From NCBI GenBank assembly GCA_016794425.1, contig JAEUHR010000030.1, positions 56,197 through 120,196 of the forward strand: DNA of 64,000 nt. The letters are read 5' to 3'. The notes below the pieces were generated by a model. That model saw only the letters and a list, made by a program, of their open reading frames with translations. It did no database searches and was not told the origin of the DNA. The stretch's first letter is position 1. Every line of letters begins with the position of its first letter. The translations under genes were made by a program, and so were the position numbers. This DNA is from Planctomycetota bacterium (GTDB taxonomy: Bacteria > Planctomycetota > UBA1135 > UBA2386). This document shows positions 53,069-62,181 of the stretch, one piece after another.

Positions 53069-55923
53069 AGACTCCTTCGTTCGTCGCAACCGCGCTGTCG
53101 CTCATGTGTGCGTTCGGCACGGCGCTGGCGCCATGCCGTGCACAGGACGATCAGGAGACCGTGGAGCGCCTCCGGCGCGATCAGGACGAGATCCTCCGCA
53201 AGGCCGAGCGCCTGCAAGCGCTGATGCAGCGCCTCGAGCAGCGGTACGAGCGGGAAGGCAAGAAGGAGCAGGTCCGACTCCTTCAGGAGGGGCAGAAGCA
53301 CCTGGAGCGTTCGGGCGTGCTCGCCGACGCCGCCAGCATTCGCGACGACCTCGCCGCAGCCGCGCTCACCGAAGCGGTGCGCAAGCAGAAGCAGGTCGTC
53401 GACGACCTCGAGCGTCTTCTGAACATCCTCCTCGAGCGCAAGTCCGTCGAACAGCTCGACCAGCAGGTGAAGCTCGCGGCAGAGCAGGCGGCCTCCGCGC
53501 GCCAGCTCGAGCAGCGCCAGCGCGAACTGATCGAGGCGACGAAGAACGCGGTCCGCAACGAGCCGACGCCCGAGCAGAAGGCGATGCTGGATCGCCTTGC
53601 CGCTCTGCAGGCCGCGCAGCGGCGCGAAGCGGAGCGCAACGCACGCGAGGCAGGGACGCGCCGCCCCTTCCTCGAGAGCGCTCTCGAACGCGTGCGTGCG
53701 TTGCTGCGCGAACAGGACCGCCTCGAGAGCAGCGCCGCCGAAGAGGCCGACGGCCGCACGAGTGCATCGCGCGAACGCGAGTTCGACCTCGGCAATCTCG
53801 CGCAGCGGGCACGCGAACTCGAACGGCAGCTCGGCGACCAGCAATCGCAGGATGCTCTCGCCGAAGCCGCGCGACAGCTCGACAACGACGCGGCTGGCAA
53901 CGACGCCCAGTCCCTTCAGCAGGCGCGGGACCGCCTCGACGCCATGCTGCAGGACGCGCCGAAGCTGCCGGGCGGCCCGGAAGGACCGACCCGCGATCCC
54001 AAGTGGAGCGAACTGCGCGAACGCCTGGCGAAAGCCCCCCCGGGCGCAACCCCCGCCGAACGGACGGAACTGCAGCAGATCGCGAAGGACGCGGAGACCA
54101 TCGGCAAGGAGCGCAGCGCACAGGCTGGCCAGCGCAACACCAGCGATGCCGACCGGCTCGCGAACGACGGCCGCAAGCTCGCCGAGACGATGCGCGCCGC
54201 GGAGGCCGCGCCGGCCGCGAGCGAGACCGCTTCGGCTGCCATCGAGGACGCCGCGAAGAAGCTCGACGAAGCCGCGAACGCCGGCAAGGCCGGCGACACG
54301 AACGCCGCGCGCGAGAAGGTGAACCAGGCCACGGCCGCGCTCGAGCGCGCCCGATCGCTGCACCGGCAGCAGAATCCCGATGCGGCCCGCAAAGCCGCCA
54401 GCATGGCCGCCGAAGCGAACGCGACGGCGCGTGAACTGGAGAACGCGCCGGAAGCGAAAGACGCGGAACGTGCCGCGACGAACCAGCTCGACGAAGCTGC
54501 CAAGTCCCTGCGCGCCGCGGAGGACGGCCTCGAGCAGGCGCGCGAACAGGGCAAGCGCGGCGACGTTCGCGAACCGACTTCGGCGGCTCGCAAGTCGCTG
54601 CAGCAGGCAGCGGACTCCCTGCAGCAGGCGCTGCAGGCTGCCAACGGCGACGGCCGCGAAGAGCAGCAGGCCGCAGCGGAGCGCCAGCAGCAGATCGAAC
54701 AGGCGGCGGCCGAAGCCGCGCGTCAGCTGCAGTCGGCGCAGGGTTCCGGACAGGCGACGCCCGACCAGGGCAAACGCGCCGGGGCGCGGCTCGACGAGGC
54801 GCGCAAGAAGATGCAGGAAGCGGCGCAGAAGCTCGCCGATGGCCAGCAGTCGAACGCGGCCGGTGCGCAGCGCGACGCCGCGGACGAGTTGCAGAAGGCC
54901 GCCGACGAACTGCAGAAGGGACAGCCCCCGACGGATGCCCAGAAGGAAGCCCTCCGCGAAGCCGGCCAGCGGCAGAAAGAACTCGCCGAGGACATCCTCC
55001 GCCTCGCAGAGGAGCTGAAGAAGCGGCAGAACAAGAACGCCGAACGCGCGGTGCAGCAGGCCGCGGAGTCGGCGCAGCGAGCGCAGCGCGCGATGGAGAA
55101 CGGCGAGCCGGAGGACGCCGAACGAGAGCAGGAACAGGCGCGAGCCAAGCTGCAGGAGGCCGCGGAGCAGCTCGAGGAGGAGAAGGACCGGTACCAGGAC
55201 CTGCGTCAGGAGGAGCTGCTGTTCCGCATGCGCGAAGAGCTGCAGAACTTCCTGCAGGCGCAGCGCCCCGTGACCAAGGACACCCTCGATGCGCAGCAGG
55301 CGTCACCGACGGAGGGCCTGTCGCGCCCGGTGCGCCTCAAGCTGAACCAGCTCGGCAAGAAGGAACAGGAGCTCGCCGGCAAGGTGCAGTTCCTCGTCAC
55401 CGCGCTCGCCGACGAGGGCAACCTCGTCTACCAGTCGGTGCTGAAGGCGAACGTCGACGACCTCGAGGAGGCCGCGCGCCGCCTCGCGGGCCGCGCGCCC
55501 GACCCCGGCACGTTCACGACTACGCTGCAGCAGGACGTCGAACGCCGCAGCGAAGAACTGCTCGCGGCGCTCGAGCGGGAACGGGCGCGGCGCGACCAGG
55601 AGCGCCGCGACCAGAAGGAGCAGGGGCAGCCGAAGGGCCAGAACCGCCTCAACGCGGCGCGCCAGAAGCTCGTGTCGCTCATCGCAGAGCTCGAGATGTT
55701 GAAGCAACTGGGGGTCGACACCCGGCGCGCGAACGACAACCTGCGCGTGCTCGTCGAGACCCGCGGCGGCGACGCACCGACGGAGGCAGAGACCGCGATG
55801 ATCGAGCGCCTCGCCCACCGGCACGGCGAGATCACGCGCCTCTTCCAGCAGATCAAAGCCGGCGTCGAGCACGCCATGAAGTCGATGCAGGACCAAGAAG
55901 GCGACGAACAATCAGGCCACTGA
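53065..55923 (+). CDS. Very long secreted coiled-coil protein
   Basis: A 952-aa exported protein (signal about 1-26, ending CRAQD). Nearly all of the rest is predicted alpha-helical coiled coil, rich in Ala, Glu, Gln, Arg and Lys, with heptad-like patterns (KAERLQALMQRLEQRYERE, AADSLQQALQAANGDG). Composition makes family searches unreliable. It probably forms an elongated periplasmic rod linking the membrane vWA/DUF4175 proteins to other envelope parts; this is inferred from structure and position. ATG start in the stop of the preceding gene. The next gene follows after eight bases. Confidence 0.78.
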   Translation: MKTPSFVATALSLMCAFGTALAPCRAQDDQETVERLRRDQDEILRKAERLQALMQRLEQRYEREGKKEQVRLLQEGQKHLERSGVLADAASIRDDLAAAALTEAVRKQKQVVDDLERLLNILLERKSVEQLDQQVKLAAEQAASARQLEQRQRELIEATKNAVRNEPTPEQKAMLDRLAALQAAQRREAERNAREAGTRRPFLESALERVRALLREQDRLESSAAEEADGRTSASREREFDLGNLAQRARELERQLGDQQSQDALAEAARQLDNDAAGNDAQSLQQARDRLDAMLQDAPKLPGGPEGPTRDPKWSELRERLAKAPPGATPAERTELQQIAKDAETIGKERSAQAGQRNTSDADRLANDGRKLAETMRAAEAAPAASETASAAIEDAAKKLDEAANAGKAGDTNAAREKVNQATAALERARSLHRQQNPDAARKAASMAAEANATARELENAPEAKDAERAATNQLDEAAKSLRAAEDGLEQAREQGKRGDVREPTSAARKSLQQAADSLQQALQAANGDGREEQQAAAERQQQIEQAAAEAARQLQSAQGSGQATPDQGKRAGARLDEARKKMQEAAQKLADGQQSNAAGAQRDAADELQKAADELQKGQPPTDAQKEALREAGQRQKELAEDILRLAEELKKRQNKNAERAVQQAAESAQRAQRAMENGEPEDAEREQEQARAKLQEAAEQLEEEKDRYQDLRQEELLFRMREELQNFLQAQRPVTKDTLDAQQASPTEGLSRPVRLKLNQLGKKEQELAGKVQFLVTALADEGNLVYQSVLKANVDDLEEAARRLAGRAPDPGTFTTTLQQDVERRSEELLAALERERARRDQERRDQKEQGQPKGQNRLNAARQKLVSLIAELEMLKQLGVDTRRANDNLRVLVETRGGDAPTEAETAMIERLAHRHGEITRLFQQIKAGVEHAMKSMQDQEGDEQSGH

Positions 55924-55931
55924 GGAACACC

Positions 55932-56642
55932 ATGCGCGCCATCCTTTCCGTCCCGTTCGTGTTGCTGATCGTCGCGGCCCCGCAACTCCCGGCCCAGGAT
56001 CCCACGAAGGAGATCCAGGAGATCGCCCGCAAGATCGACGAGCAGCTGCAGGAGATCGACCGGCTCCTGCTCGACTCGAGCAAGAAGGCGAGCACGCGTC
56101 CCGAACAGAAGGAGCTGCTGCAGAAAGCGTCGGAGGGTTCCGCGGCCGCCGACGCGAGCATCGAGGAGCTGATCAAGAAGCTGACCGAGATGAAGAACCA
56201 GGGTAGCCCTTCGCAGTCGCAGGACGGCAGCGGCCAGCAGCAGCCGCAGGACGGTCAGCAGCAGCCGCAAGGCGGACAACAGCCGAACAACCAGACGCGG
56301 CGCGAGAACCAGACGCCGGACCACGTCGACCAGGGCAAACCCGGCGAGCAGCAGGGCAAGCAGCAGAAGCCGCAGGGACAGCAGGAGAGCCCGCGCCCGC
56401 AGGACGGCAAACCCATGGGCGGCCAGGAGTCGCCCGACACACCCGAGAATCGCACCGGCACACGACCCCCGGACTCCGAGACCGGGCCGGGCCAGCGCGG
56501 CGCCGGCGACGAGACGTGGGGCGAACTGCAACCCTACATGAACCGGCTGAAGAGTCGCGGCTCGTCGCCGGCCGTGCCGGAGAAGTTCCGCAAGTACTGG
56601 CAGGCCTACCTGAAGAGCAGGCAGGGCAGCGACGGGAAGTGA
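55932..56642 (+). CDS. Secreted Gln/Pro-rich protein, last gene of the MoxR operon
   Basis: A 236-aa exported protein (signal about 1-21). A short helical part (about 25-90) is followed by a Gln/Pro/Gly/Asp-rich disordered region (about 95-195) with repeats such as QQQPQDGQQQPQGG. The last 40 residues form a conserved-looking helical tail (WGELQPYMNRL, FRKYWQAYLKSR), like the ends of several planctomycete MoxR-operon proteins. It has a ribosome-binding-like GAGGAA. It probably binds the preceding coiled-coil protein. A 174-base gap follows with no clear gene. Confidence 0.72.
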   Translation: MRAILSVPFVLLIVAAPQLPAQDPTKEIQEIARKIDEQLQEIDRLLLDSSKKASTRPEQKELLQKASEGSAAADASIEELIKKLTEMKNQGSPSQSQDGSGQQQPQDGQQQPQGGQQPNNQTRRENQTPDHVDQGKPGEQQGKQQKPQGQQESPRPQDGKPMGGQESPDTPENRTGTRPPDSETGPGQRGAGDETWGELQPYMNRLKSRGSSPAVPEKFRKYWQAYLKSRQGSDGK

Positions 56643-56816
56643 GCCGAAGCGCGTGCCTCGGACGACGCACGCCTCGAAGAAGCGGCGCCGCTTCCTGGCC
56701 AAGGTCCTGATCGCGACCGCGATCTGACGGCCCGCGGCCACGAACTGGCCGCCAGCACCGGTCTGCAGCGCGTGCGCACGGAGCGGCTGCTGCCGGAGTG
56801 AGATCGCTCCCGGCGT

Positions 56817-57992
56817 TCAGCGATACCCGTCGCCCGCGAGAATCGGCTCGCGGCGCGCGCCGATGTTGAGGCAGATCGCGACGCCGAGCAGCGTCGCCAG
56901 CGTCGAACTGCCGCCGTAGCTGAGCAGCGGCATCGGCAGCCCCTTCGCGGGCACGAGCCAGCCGCACACGGCGACGTGGATGAGCGACTGCGTGCCGATC
57001 CACGTCGCGACCCCGACACACACGAGACGGCCGAAGCGCTCGCGCGTCCGCATCGCGATGCCGAGGAGGCCGATCACGAGCGCGAGCACGATGCCGAGCA
57101 CCGTGACGCAGCCGAGCCATCCCGTCTCTTCGCCGACGACCGCGAACACGTAATCTTCGCTCCGGTACGGCAGGAAGTCGTAGCGGTTCTGCGGTCCCTG
57201 GCCGATCCCGAACCCCGTCAGCCCGCCGGCGCCGAGCGCGATCAGCGCCTGCCACGGCTGGTAGCCGTGGCTCAGCAGGAGCTCGCGAACCTCGGTTGTC
57301 TGCAGGTTCGACTCGCTCCACGACCAGTGCGACAACCAGACGTCGATGCGCGTGCGCTGGTAGCCGTGCAGGGACGTGAGCGACGCGACGAAGCCGAGCA
57401 CCGCCCCGAGCAACACCACGGCGAGGATGCTGCGCGTCGACGCCCCCGCCGAGTAGCACATCGCGAGCAACACCGGACCGAAGACGAGCGCGCTGCCGAG
57501 GTCCGGCTGCCGGAGGATCAGCAGGGCAGGCACCGACGTGACGAGGATCGGCACGACGAGTCCGTCGAACGTCTTCGCGCGCGTCTTGAATCGCAGCAGC
57601 GCCGCCAGCGCGAGCACGACGCCGAGCTTCGCGAACTCGCTCGGCTGCACCGAGAAACCGGGCAGCGCGTACCAGCGCCTCGTTCCGTTGATCTCCGGAG
57701 CGAACCACGGCAGCCCCAGCAGCGCGAGCACGACGATTCCGTAGAAGAGCCACGCCGCGCGCAGCACGTGCACATAGTGCGGCAGCAGCAGGAAGAAGCC
57801 GATGCCGGCACCGCACAGGAGGAACAGCCCCTGACGAGCCTGCTGGTTCGAGAACTGCAGATCGTCGGCCGTCGCCGACCCGACGAACACGAGCGAACAC
57901 AGCGCGAGTGCGGCGACGCACAGCACGAGGCCGCCCGGCACGTTCGCCAGTACTTCGAGCCGGTTCGTCCGACGCGACGCGCTGCCGCTCAT
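56817..57992 (-). CDS. rodA: Peptidoglycan glycosyltransferase RodA (SEDS family)
   Basis: Membrane glycosyltransferase that polymerises lipid II for cell elongation with PBP2, 391 aa (usual 370-400), ten helices. Motifs are NGTRRWYALPGFSVQPSEFA (SEDS signature, about 104-123), a ILRQPDLGSALVF segment with the catalytic Asp, and the C-terminal KGLPMPLLSYGGSS. The SHGYQPWQALIALGAGGLTG loop is typical. The start ATG overlaps the PBP2 stop by four bases, so the two partners are coupled. It is the last gene of the shape operon. Confidence 0.94.
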   Translation of the reverse strand: MSGSASRRTNRLEVLANVPGGLVLCVAALALCSLVFVGSATADDLQFSNQQARQGLFLLCGAGIGFFLLLPHYVHVLRAAWLFYGIVVLALLGLPWFAPEINGTRRWYALPGFSVQPSEFAKLGVVLALAALLRFKTRAKTFDGLVVPILVTSVPALLILRQPDLGSALVFGPVLLAMCYSAGASTRSILAVVLLGAVLGFVASLTSLHGYQRTRIDVWLSHWSWSESNLQTTEVRELLLSHGYQPWQALIALGAGGLTGFGIGQGPQNRYDFLPYRSEDYVFAVVGEETGWLGCVTVLGIVLALVIGLLGIAMRTRERFGRLVCVGVATWIGTQSLIHVAVCGWLVPAKGLPMPLLSYGGSSTLATLLGVAICLNIGARREPILAGDGYR

Positions 57993-60304
57993 CGTCCGCC
58001 CTCCGGGAGCAGGTAGCGCGCGTCCAGCTCAGGGGCGGCATGCACGCCGTCGAGGAACTCACCCACGAGGCGCCCGGCGGCGTCGCCGCCGTGCACTTTG
58101 TCCGGAACCCAGTAGACCACCGAGCAGAAGCACAGCCGGACACCTTCGGGGCCGGGCGAGGGAAGGAACCCGGCGAACCACGCGTTGTTCTGATCCTGCT
58201 CCCCGACTTCGGCCGTGCCCGTCTTGCCCGCGACGTGGTGGCGTGCGAGCGACGGGATGCCGTCGGCGGTGCCCGACTCGACACAGCGCTGCAGCCCGCG
58301 GCGCACGATTTCGAGTTCGCCGTCGACGGCGTCGAGCGGCACACGCGGCCGCGCCTGGCCGAACAGAACGCCGAGCGTCGGCAGGGTTCCCGTCGCGAGG
58401 GCGGCATAGGCACGCGCGACGGCGAGCGGCGTCGCGTCGACGCCGTAACCGATGCCGCGACGAGGCAGGGCCGTCTTGCGATCGACCGCCGGGGCCGAGA
58501 TCGGCACTCCGCGCACCGTCGGCTGCCAGCACGCCGCGAACGGGTCACCGTCTCCCGACGGTTTCAGCAGCCCGAAACGCCGCAGAGCCCGCGCGAACCC
58601 TTCCTCGCCGAGTCCGATCGCACACTGCCCGAAGTACGAGTTGCAAGACTTCGCGATCGCACCCACCGGGTCCTTGCCCTCGTCCCAGTGCGCGTGGCCA
58701 CACTTGATCGTGATGCCGCCGTACGCCAGCTTGCCAGAACACGGTTCGATCGCGTCCGGCTCGATGTGGGCGCGCCCGGCCGCGATCGCTTGCAGATGCT
58801 CCACGAGCACGAACGGCTTCACGACCGAGCCGACGTAGCCGACGCCGTTCCACATCACGCCGGGCACCTTCCGCGCCAGGCCCGACTCGATCGGCGCACC
58901 GGCGAACGCGAGCACGTCGCCCGTCTCGGTGTCGATCACCGCGAGCGAGGCCTGGACCTTCCGTCGATTCTCGTCGTCCGAGTACATCGCGACGACGCGC
59001 GCGTGGGCAGCGCCCACGGCCCGCTCGGCGACGTCCTGCAGCTCGCGATCGATCGTGATGCGGATCGGCGCACCGGCCTCGACGCGCAAGTGGCTCCACA
59101 GCAGCTGCTCGCGTCGTTTGCCGTCGCGTTCGACGAGCCGCAGGCCGAGCCGCCCCATCAGGGTGTCGTTGAACGCCGCCTCGATCCCGGTCGTGCCGCG
59201 CCGTTCTTCGAGCAGCATCGCGCGTTCGTAGCGCTCCCGCGCCTCGAGTTGCAGCAACGAGCGCTCCTCCTCGCCGCCGGCGAGCCCCGCGGGCACGAGT
59301 TCGTCGAGCCAGTCCTCGGGCATCTCGCGTGCGAGCATGCGGTCGAGCCACGAACGGTCCGTGCGGTCCAGGTCCGCCACGCCGCCGAGCAGCGCGCGCA
59401 GCGACGTGCCGGGAGAAACCGCCTGCACACGCTCGATCGACGGGCTGATCTCGAGCCCCGGATGGTGCTCCGCGCCGATGCGAAGGCTCGCCGCGAGTTC
59501 GAACGGCACGTGATCGTCGAAGACGCGGCGGATCGTCTCGACGAGGCGGCCGCCGTTGCCGGCCCGGCGCTGCTCGAGGCTCGCGCGCCGCAGGTCGTCC
59601 AGCACGTCCATCAGGCCCGGCGCACCGTCGTCGGGCAAACCGGCGCGCGTGAGACGCTCGCGTCGCGACGACCGCAGTTCGGCGTCGAACCTCTGCAGCG
59701 ACGCGAGTCGGCGGGCGAACGCGACGAGCAGCTGCGGGCGCGGTACCGGCATCAGGTCGCCGATCGCCATGTCCCCCCGCGTGTCGCTCGCCGTGCGCAC
59801 CGCGGCGAACACCCGCTTCCGGCTCTGGCCCGCACACGCGGACAGCACCGTCGTGATCGCCGACGACAGATCCGACGCGACGTTCTTGGGCAGCGCACCG
59901 CGCCGCAGCACACGCGCGGGCATCGCCAGGAGGTCCTCCGCCGCACGCATCGGACCGACGACGCCGACCATGCCGTAGCGGGTGCCTTCGGCGCCCGGAT
60001 TCAGCGAAGCCCAGGTCGTCGCGGCGTGCACGGCGGCGCCGACCGGATGGCTGATGCGAAACCGCTGGTAGTGCAGCGACAGCTGCATCGTCGGCTCGTC
60101 GCGCGCGAGCAGATGCCCCCCGCGGTCGAGCACCTCACCGCGCTGGCTCGGCACGGAACGGAACGCCCAGCGATTCTCGTTGCTGCGACGCGCCCACGTC
60201 TCGTGCTGCTGCACCATCAGGATCCACAGGTGCAGCAGAACGATCGTGAAGCCGCCGACGAAGCAGGCGGCGACCACGGAGATCCGCGACTGCGTCGAGT
60301 TCAC
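57989..60304 (-). CDS. Penicillin-binding protein 2 (elongation transpeptidase), extended form
   Basis: Periplasmic D,D-transpeptidase anchored by one helix (about 9-30), 771 aa against about 600-650 for typical PBP2. Active-site motifs are complete: Ser493-x-x-Lys496 (GSVVKP), Ser553-x-Asn555 (SCNSYF) and KTG at Lys694 (AGKTGTAE). The catalytic Ser is about 160 residues later than in E. coli PBP2, so the N-terminal pedestal is enlarged; it contains Arg/Leu-rich helical sequence (about 120-330). The GTG start at 60304 overlaps mreD. It is named mrdA in other systems. Confidence 0.9.
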   Translation of the reverse strand: MNSTQSRISVVAACFVGGFTIVLLHLWILMVQQHETWARRSNENRWAFRSVPSQRGEVLDRGGHLLARDEPTMQLSLHYQRFRISHPVGAAVHAATTWASLNPGAEGTRYGMVGVVGPMRAAEDLLAMPARVLRRGALPKNVASDLSSAITTVLSACAGQSRKRVFAAVRTASDTRGDMAIGDLMPVPRPQLLVAFARRLASLQRFDAELRSSRRERLTRAGLPDDGAPGLMDVLDDLRRASLEQRRAGNGGRLVETIRRVFDDHVPFELAASLRIGAEHHPGLEISPSIERVQAVSPGTSLRALLGGVADLDRTDRSWLDRMLAREMPEDWLDELVPAGLAGGEEERSLLQLEARERYERAMLLEERRGTTGIEAAFNDTLMGRLGLRLVERDGKRREQLLWSHLRVEAGAPIRITIDRELQDVAERAVGAAHARVVAMYSDDENRRKVQASLAVIDTETGDVLAFAGAPIESGLARKVPGVMWNGVGYVGSVVKPFVLVEHLQAIAAGRAHIEPDAIEPCSGKLAYGGITIKCGHAHWDEGKDPVGAIAKSCNSYFGQCAIGLGEEGFARALRRFGLLKPSGDGDPFAACWQPTVRGVPISAPAVDRKTALPRRGIGYGVDATPLAVARAYAALATGTLPTLGVLFGQARPRVPLDAVDGELEIVRRGLQRCVESGTADGIPSLARHHVAGKTGTAEVGEQDQNNAWFAGFLPSPGPEGVRLCFCSVVYWVPDKVHGGDAAGRLVGEFLDGVHAAPELDARYLLPEGGR

Positions 60305-60780
60305 GTTCGCTCCTCGAACCCGGCGAACGGCGGCAGGCGCCGCAGCAGCCACAAGAACGGCGGCACGAGCACGGCAGCCTGCAGCACGGCGAGTGCATCG
60401 AGCGACGAGCTGGCGGACGGCTGGTCGAACAGACGACCGAAGAGCCCGGCGAGCCGCGGCACCGCGACGGCACACGCCGCCGCTGCGATCGCCTGCCACA
60501 GCCAACGCTGGCCGAAGAAGAACGTCCGCAGCGGCAGCAGCACGGCGACCGGCACACCGAGCACGAGAATCTGCACCGGCAAGGCGGCTTCGTCGACGAT
60601 CGCGCGCCCGATCGCGGCGCCGAGCAGGAGCCAGGGCACGGCGCCGCGCTGGGCGAAGAACGCGAGGTGCACGCACAGGAGGACCGACGCGTCGACCGCG
60701 GGCAACCCGACATCGCGCCACAGCCCGAACACGAGGAACGTGTGCGGCGCGAGCAGGAACCACAGGAGCCAGCGTCTCAC
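60301..60780 (-). CDS. mreD: MreD-like rod-shape membrane protein
   Basis: A 159-aa integral membrane protein with about five helices (FLLAPHTFLVFGLW, PVQILVLGVPVAVLLPL). Sequence similarity to MreD is weak, as usual. The identification rests on hydrophobic profile, size (150-170 aa) and position between mreC and PBP2. GTG start overlapping the mreC stop; its stop overlaps PBP2. Confidence 0.72.
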   Translation of the reverse strand: MRRWLLWFLLAPHTFLVFGLWRDVGLPAVDASVLLCVHLAFFAQRGAVPWLLLGAAIGRAIVDEAALPVQILVLGVPVAVLLPLRTFFFGQRWLWQAIAAAACAVAVPRLAGLFGRLFDQPSASSSLDALAVLQAAVLVPPFLWLLRRLPPFAGFEERT

Positions 60781-62144
60781 GGCGCGCCTCCGTCGACGAC
60801 GATCTCGACGGCGATCGGGCCGGTCATCGGCGGGACCTCGACCGCGAGCAGATCACGCGCTTCGCCGTGCGGCCGCGCTTCGCCGATCGCGAGCCCCGAG
60901 GGGCAGAACGGTCCGTTGCTCCCCGTGAACAACGTGCCCGGCACGAGCGGCTCCTGCGTCCCCGAGAACGTGTCCCCGCGTACACGGAGCAGCACACGAT
61001 CTCCATCGCGCGACTCGACCGTGCCTTCGAGCTCGCGCGGACGCGCGCCCGGCTCGTCGGGCAACAGCACGACGCACCACGCGTGCCGCGAGGCGGCGAA
61101 CGACTGGAGGAGACCACCGCCCAGCGCGAGCCCTCGAGCGGTGCCGAGGAAGCGGCCGCGCTGTACGACCGCGGCGCCGTCGGGCACGCGTCCGTTCGCC
61201 GCGAGCAGGTAGCGGCCATGCGCTGCACCCGGCAGTTCCCGCACCACGGCCGGCAGATGACGCGCCGCGCGCGGTGCCGGCAGCGCGGCGGCATCGACGA
61301 CCGACTTCCACACGACGACGCGCGACAGCGCCCGCGGATCGACCGGCGGCGCCACGAAGACGCCGATCGTGAGCGGTGGTTCGTTGTCGCTCCCGCTGTA
61401 GCCCCAGATGCGGGTGTGGCCGAGCAGCAGGCCCGCGGGAACGTCGCGGTCCCCGGCGAACTCCATCGTGCGCACCGCTTGGCCGCCGTGATCGAGGCGA
61501 GCGGCGCGGTACGGGTCGTCCCACAGATCGGCGCGCAGCGGCGCCGGATCGATCGAAGCCGCCCCGCGAACGACGAGGCGGAGACGGCCTCCGTCCTCGA
61601 GTTCGAGTTCGGCGCCGACGGGCGGCGACGAACGATGGCCGAGGAGCACGACGCGCGCGAAGTCCTCCGGCTGGTCGTCGGCCGCGACACCGTTGCCCGG
61701 CGTCGGCAGGTAACCGATCAGGGCGACACCCTTCGTCACGAGGTCACTGGCACCGGCGAGTTCCGCGTACGTGCGATCGAGGCGCAGCTCGGCGGGCACG
61801 CCGCCGCCGGCGCGGCGCGACTGGTCCATCACGACCTGGCGCACCGCACACCTCACGGGCTCGTACGAACCCGGGAACACGGACCGGGCACCACTCACGT
61901 CGGCGTAGCGTGTCCGGGCTTCGAGGTCGGCTGCCCGTTCGCGCAGTGCGCGGTCCGCAGCCACAGGGGCGGACGCGTGCGCCGGCTGGCCCCACCAGCT
62001 CGCGATGGTCCGCGGCAGCACGCACGCGGCGCCGACGAGCCAACGCTCGAGCGGTGCGAACACCGTGGGCAGAGTGAGCCAGCAGAGTGCGAACAGCAGC
62101 ATCCCGTACAGGCCGACCGGGAACGCTGGTGGATCGTGCCGCAC
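60777..62144 (-). CDS. mreC: MreC-like rod-shape protein (divergent)
   Basis: A 455-aa protein with one N-terminal helix (LYGMLLFALCWLTLPTVFA, about 12-30), a short coiled-coil region (ALRERAADLEART), and a long beta-rich periplasmic part. It is longer than typical MreC (280-370) and shares little recognisable sequence. Segments ARVVLLGHRSSPPVG and VPGTLFTGSNG fit the two beta-domain layout. It is called MreC because it lies between mreB and mreD and has this topology. GTG start 37 bases after the mreB stop. Confidence 0.72.
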   Translation of the reverse strand: MRHDPPAFPVGLYGMLLFALCWLTLPTVFAPLERWLVGAACVLPRTIASWWGQPAHASAPVAADRALRERAADLEARTRYADVSGARSVFPGSYEPVRCAVRQVVMDQSRRAGGGVPAELRLDRTYAELAGASDLVTKGVALIGYLPTPGNGVAADDQPEDFARVVLLGHRSSPPVGAELELEDGGRLRLVVRGAASIDPAPLRADLWDDPYRAARLDHGGQAVRTMEFAGDRDVPAGLLLGHTRIWGYSGSDNEPPLTIGVFVAPPVDPRALSRVVVWKSVVDAAALPAPRAARHLPAVVRELPGAAHGRYLLAANGRVPDGAAVVQRGRFLGTARGLALGGGLLQSFAASRHAWCVVLLPDEPGARPRELEGTVESRDGDRVLLRVRGDTFSGTQEPLVPGTLFTGSNGPFCPSGLAIGEARPHGEARDLLAVEVPPMTGPIAVEIVVDGGAP

Positions 62145-62181
62145 TTTGCCTCCCGCCCGCTACCGGACGACGCCGACGCGA

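Noticed and set aside
56653..56802. Short frames between the MoxR operon and rodA (a 24-codon GTG frame and a TARGHELAASTGL-type peptide)
   Set aside because: Too short and split between frames. No start or ribosome-binding site is convincing, so the 174-base gap is left as intergenic.
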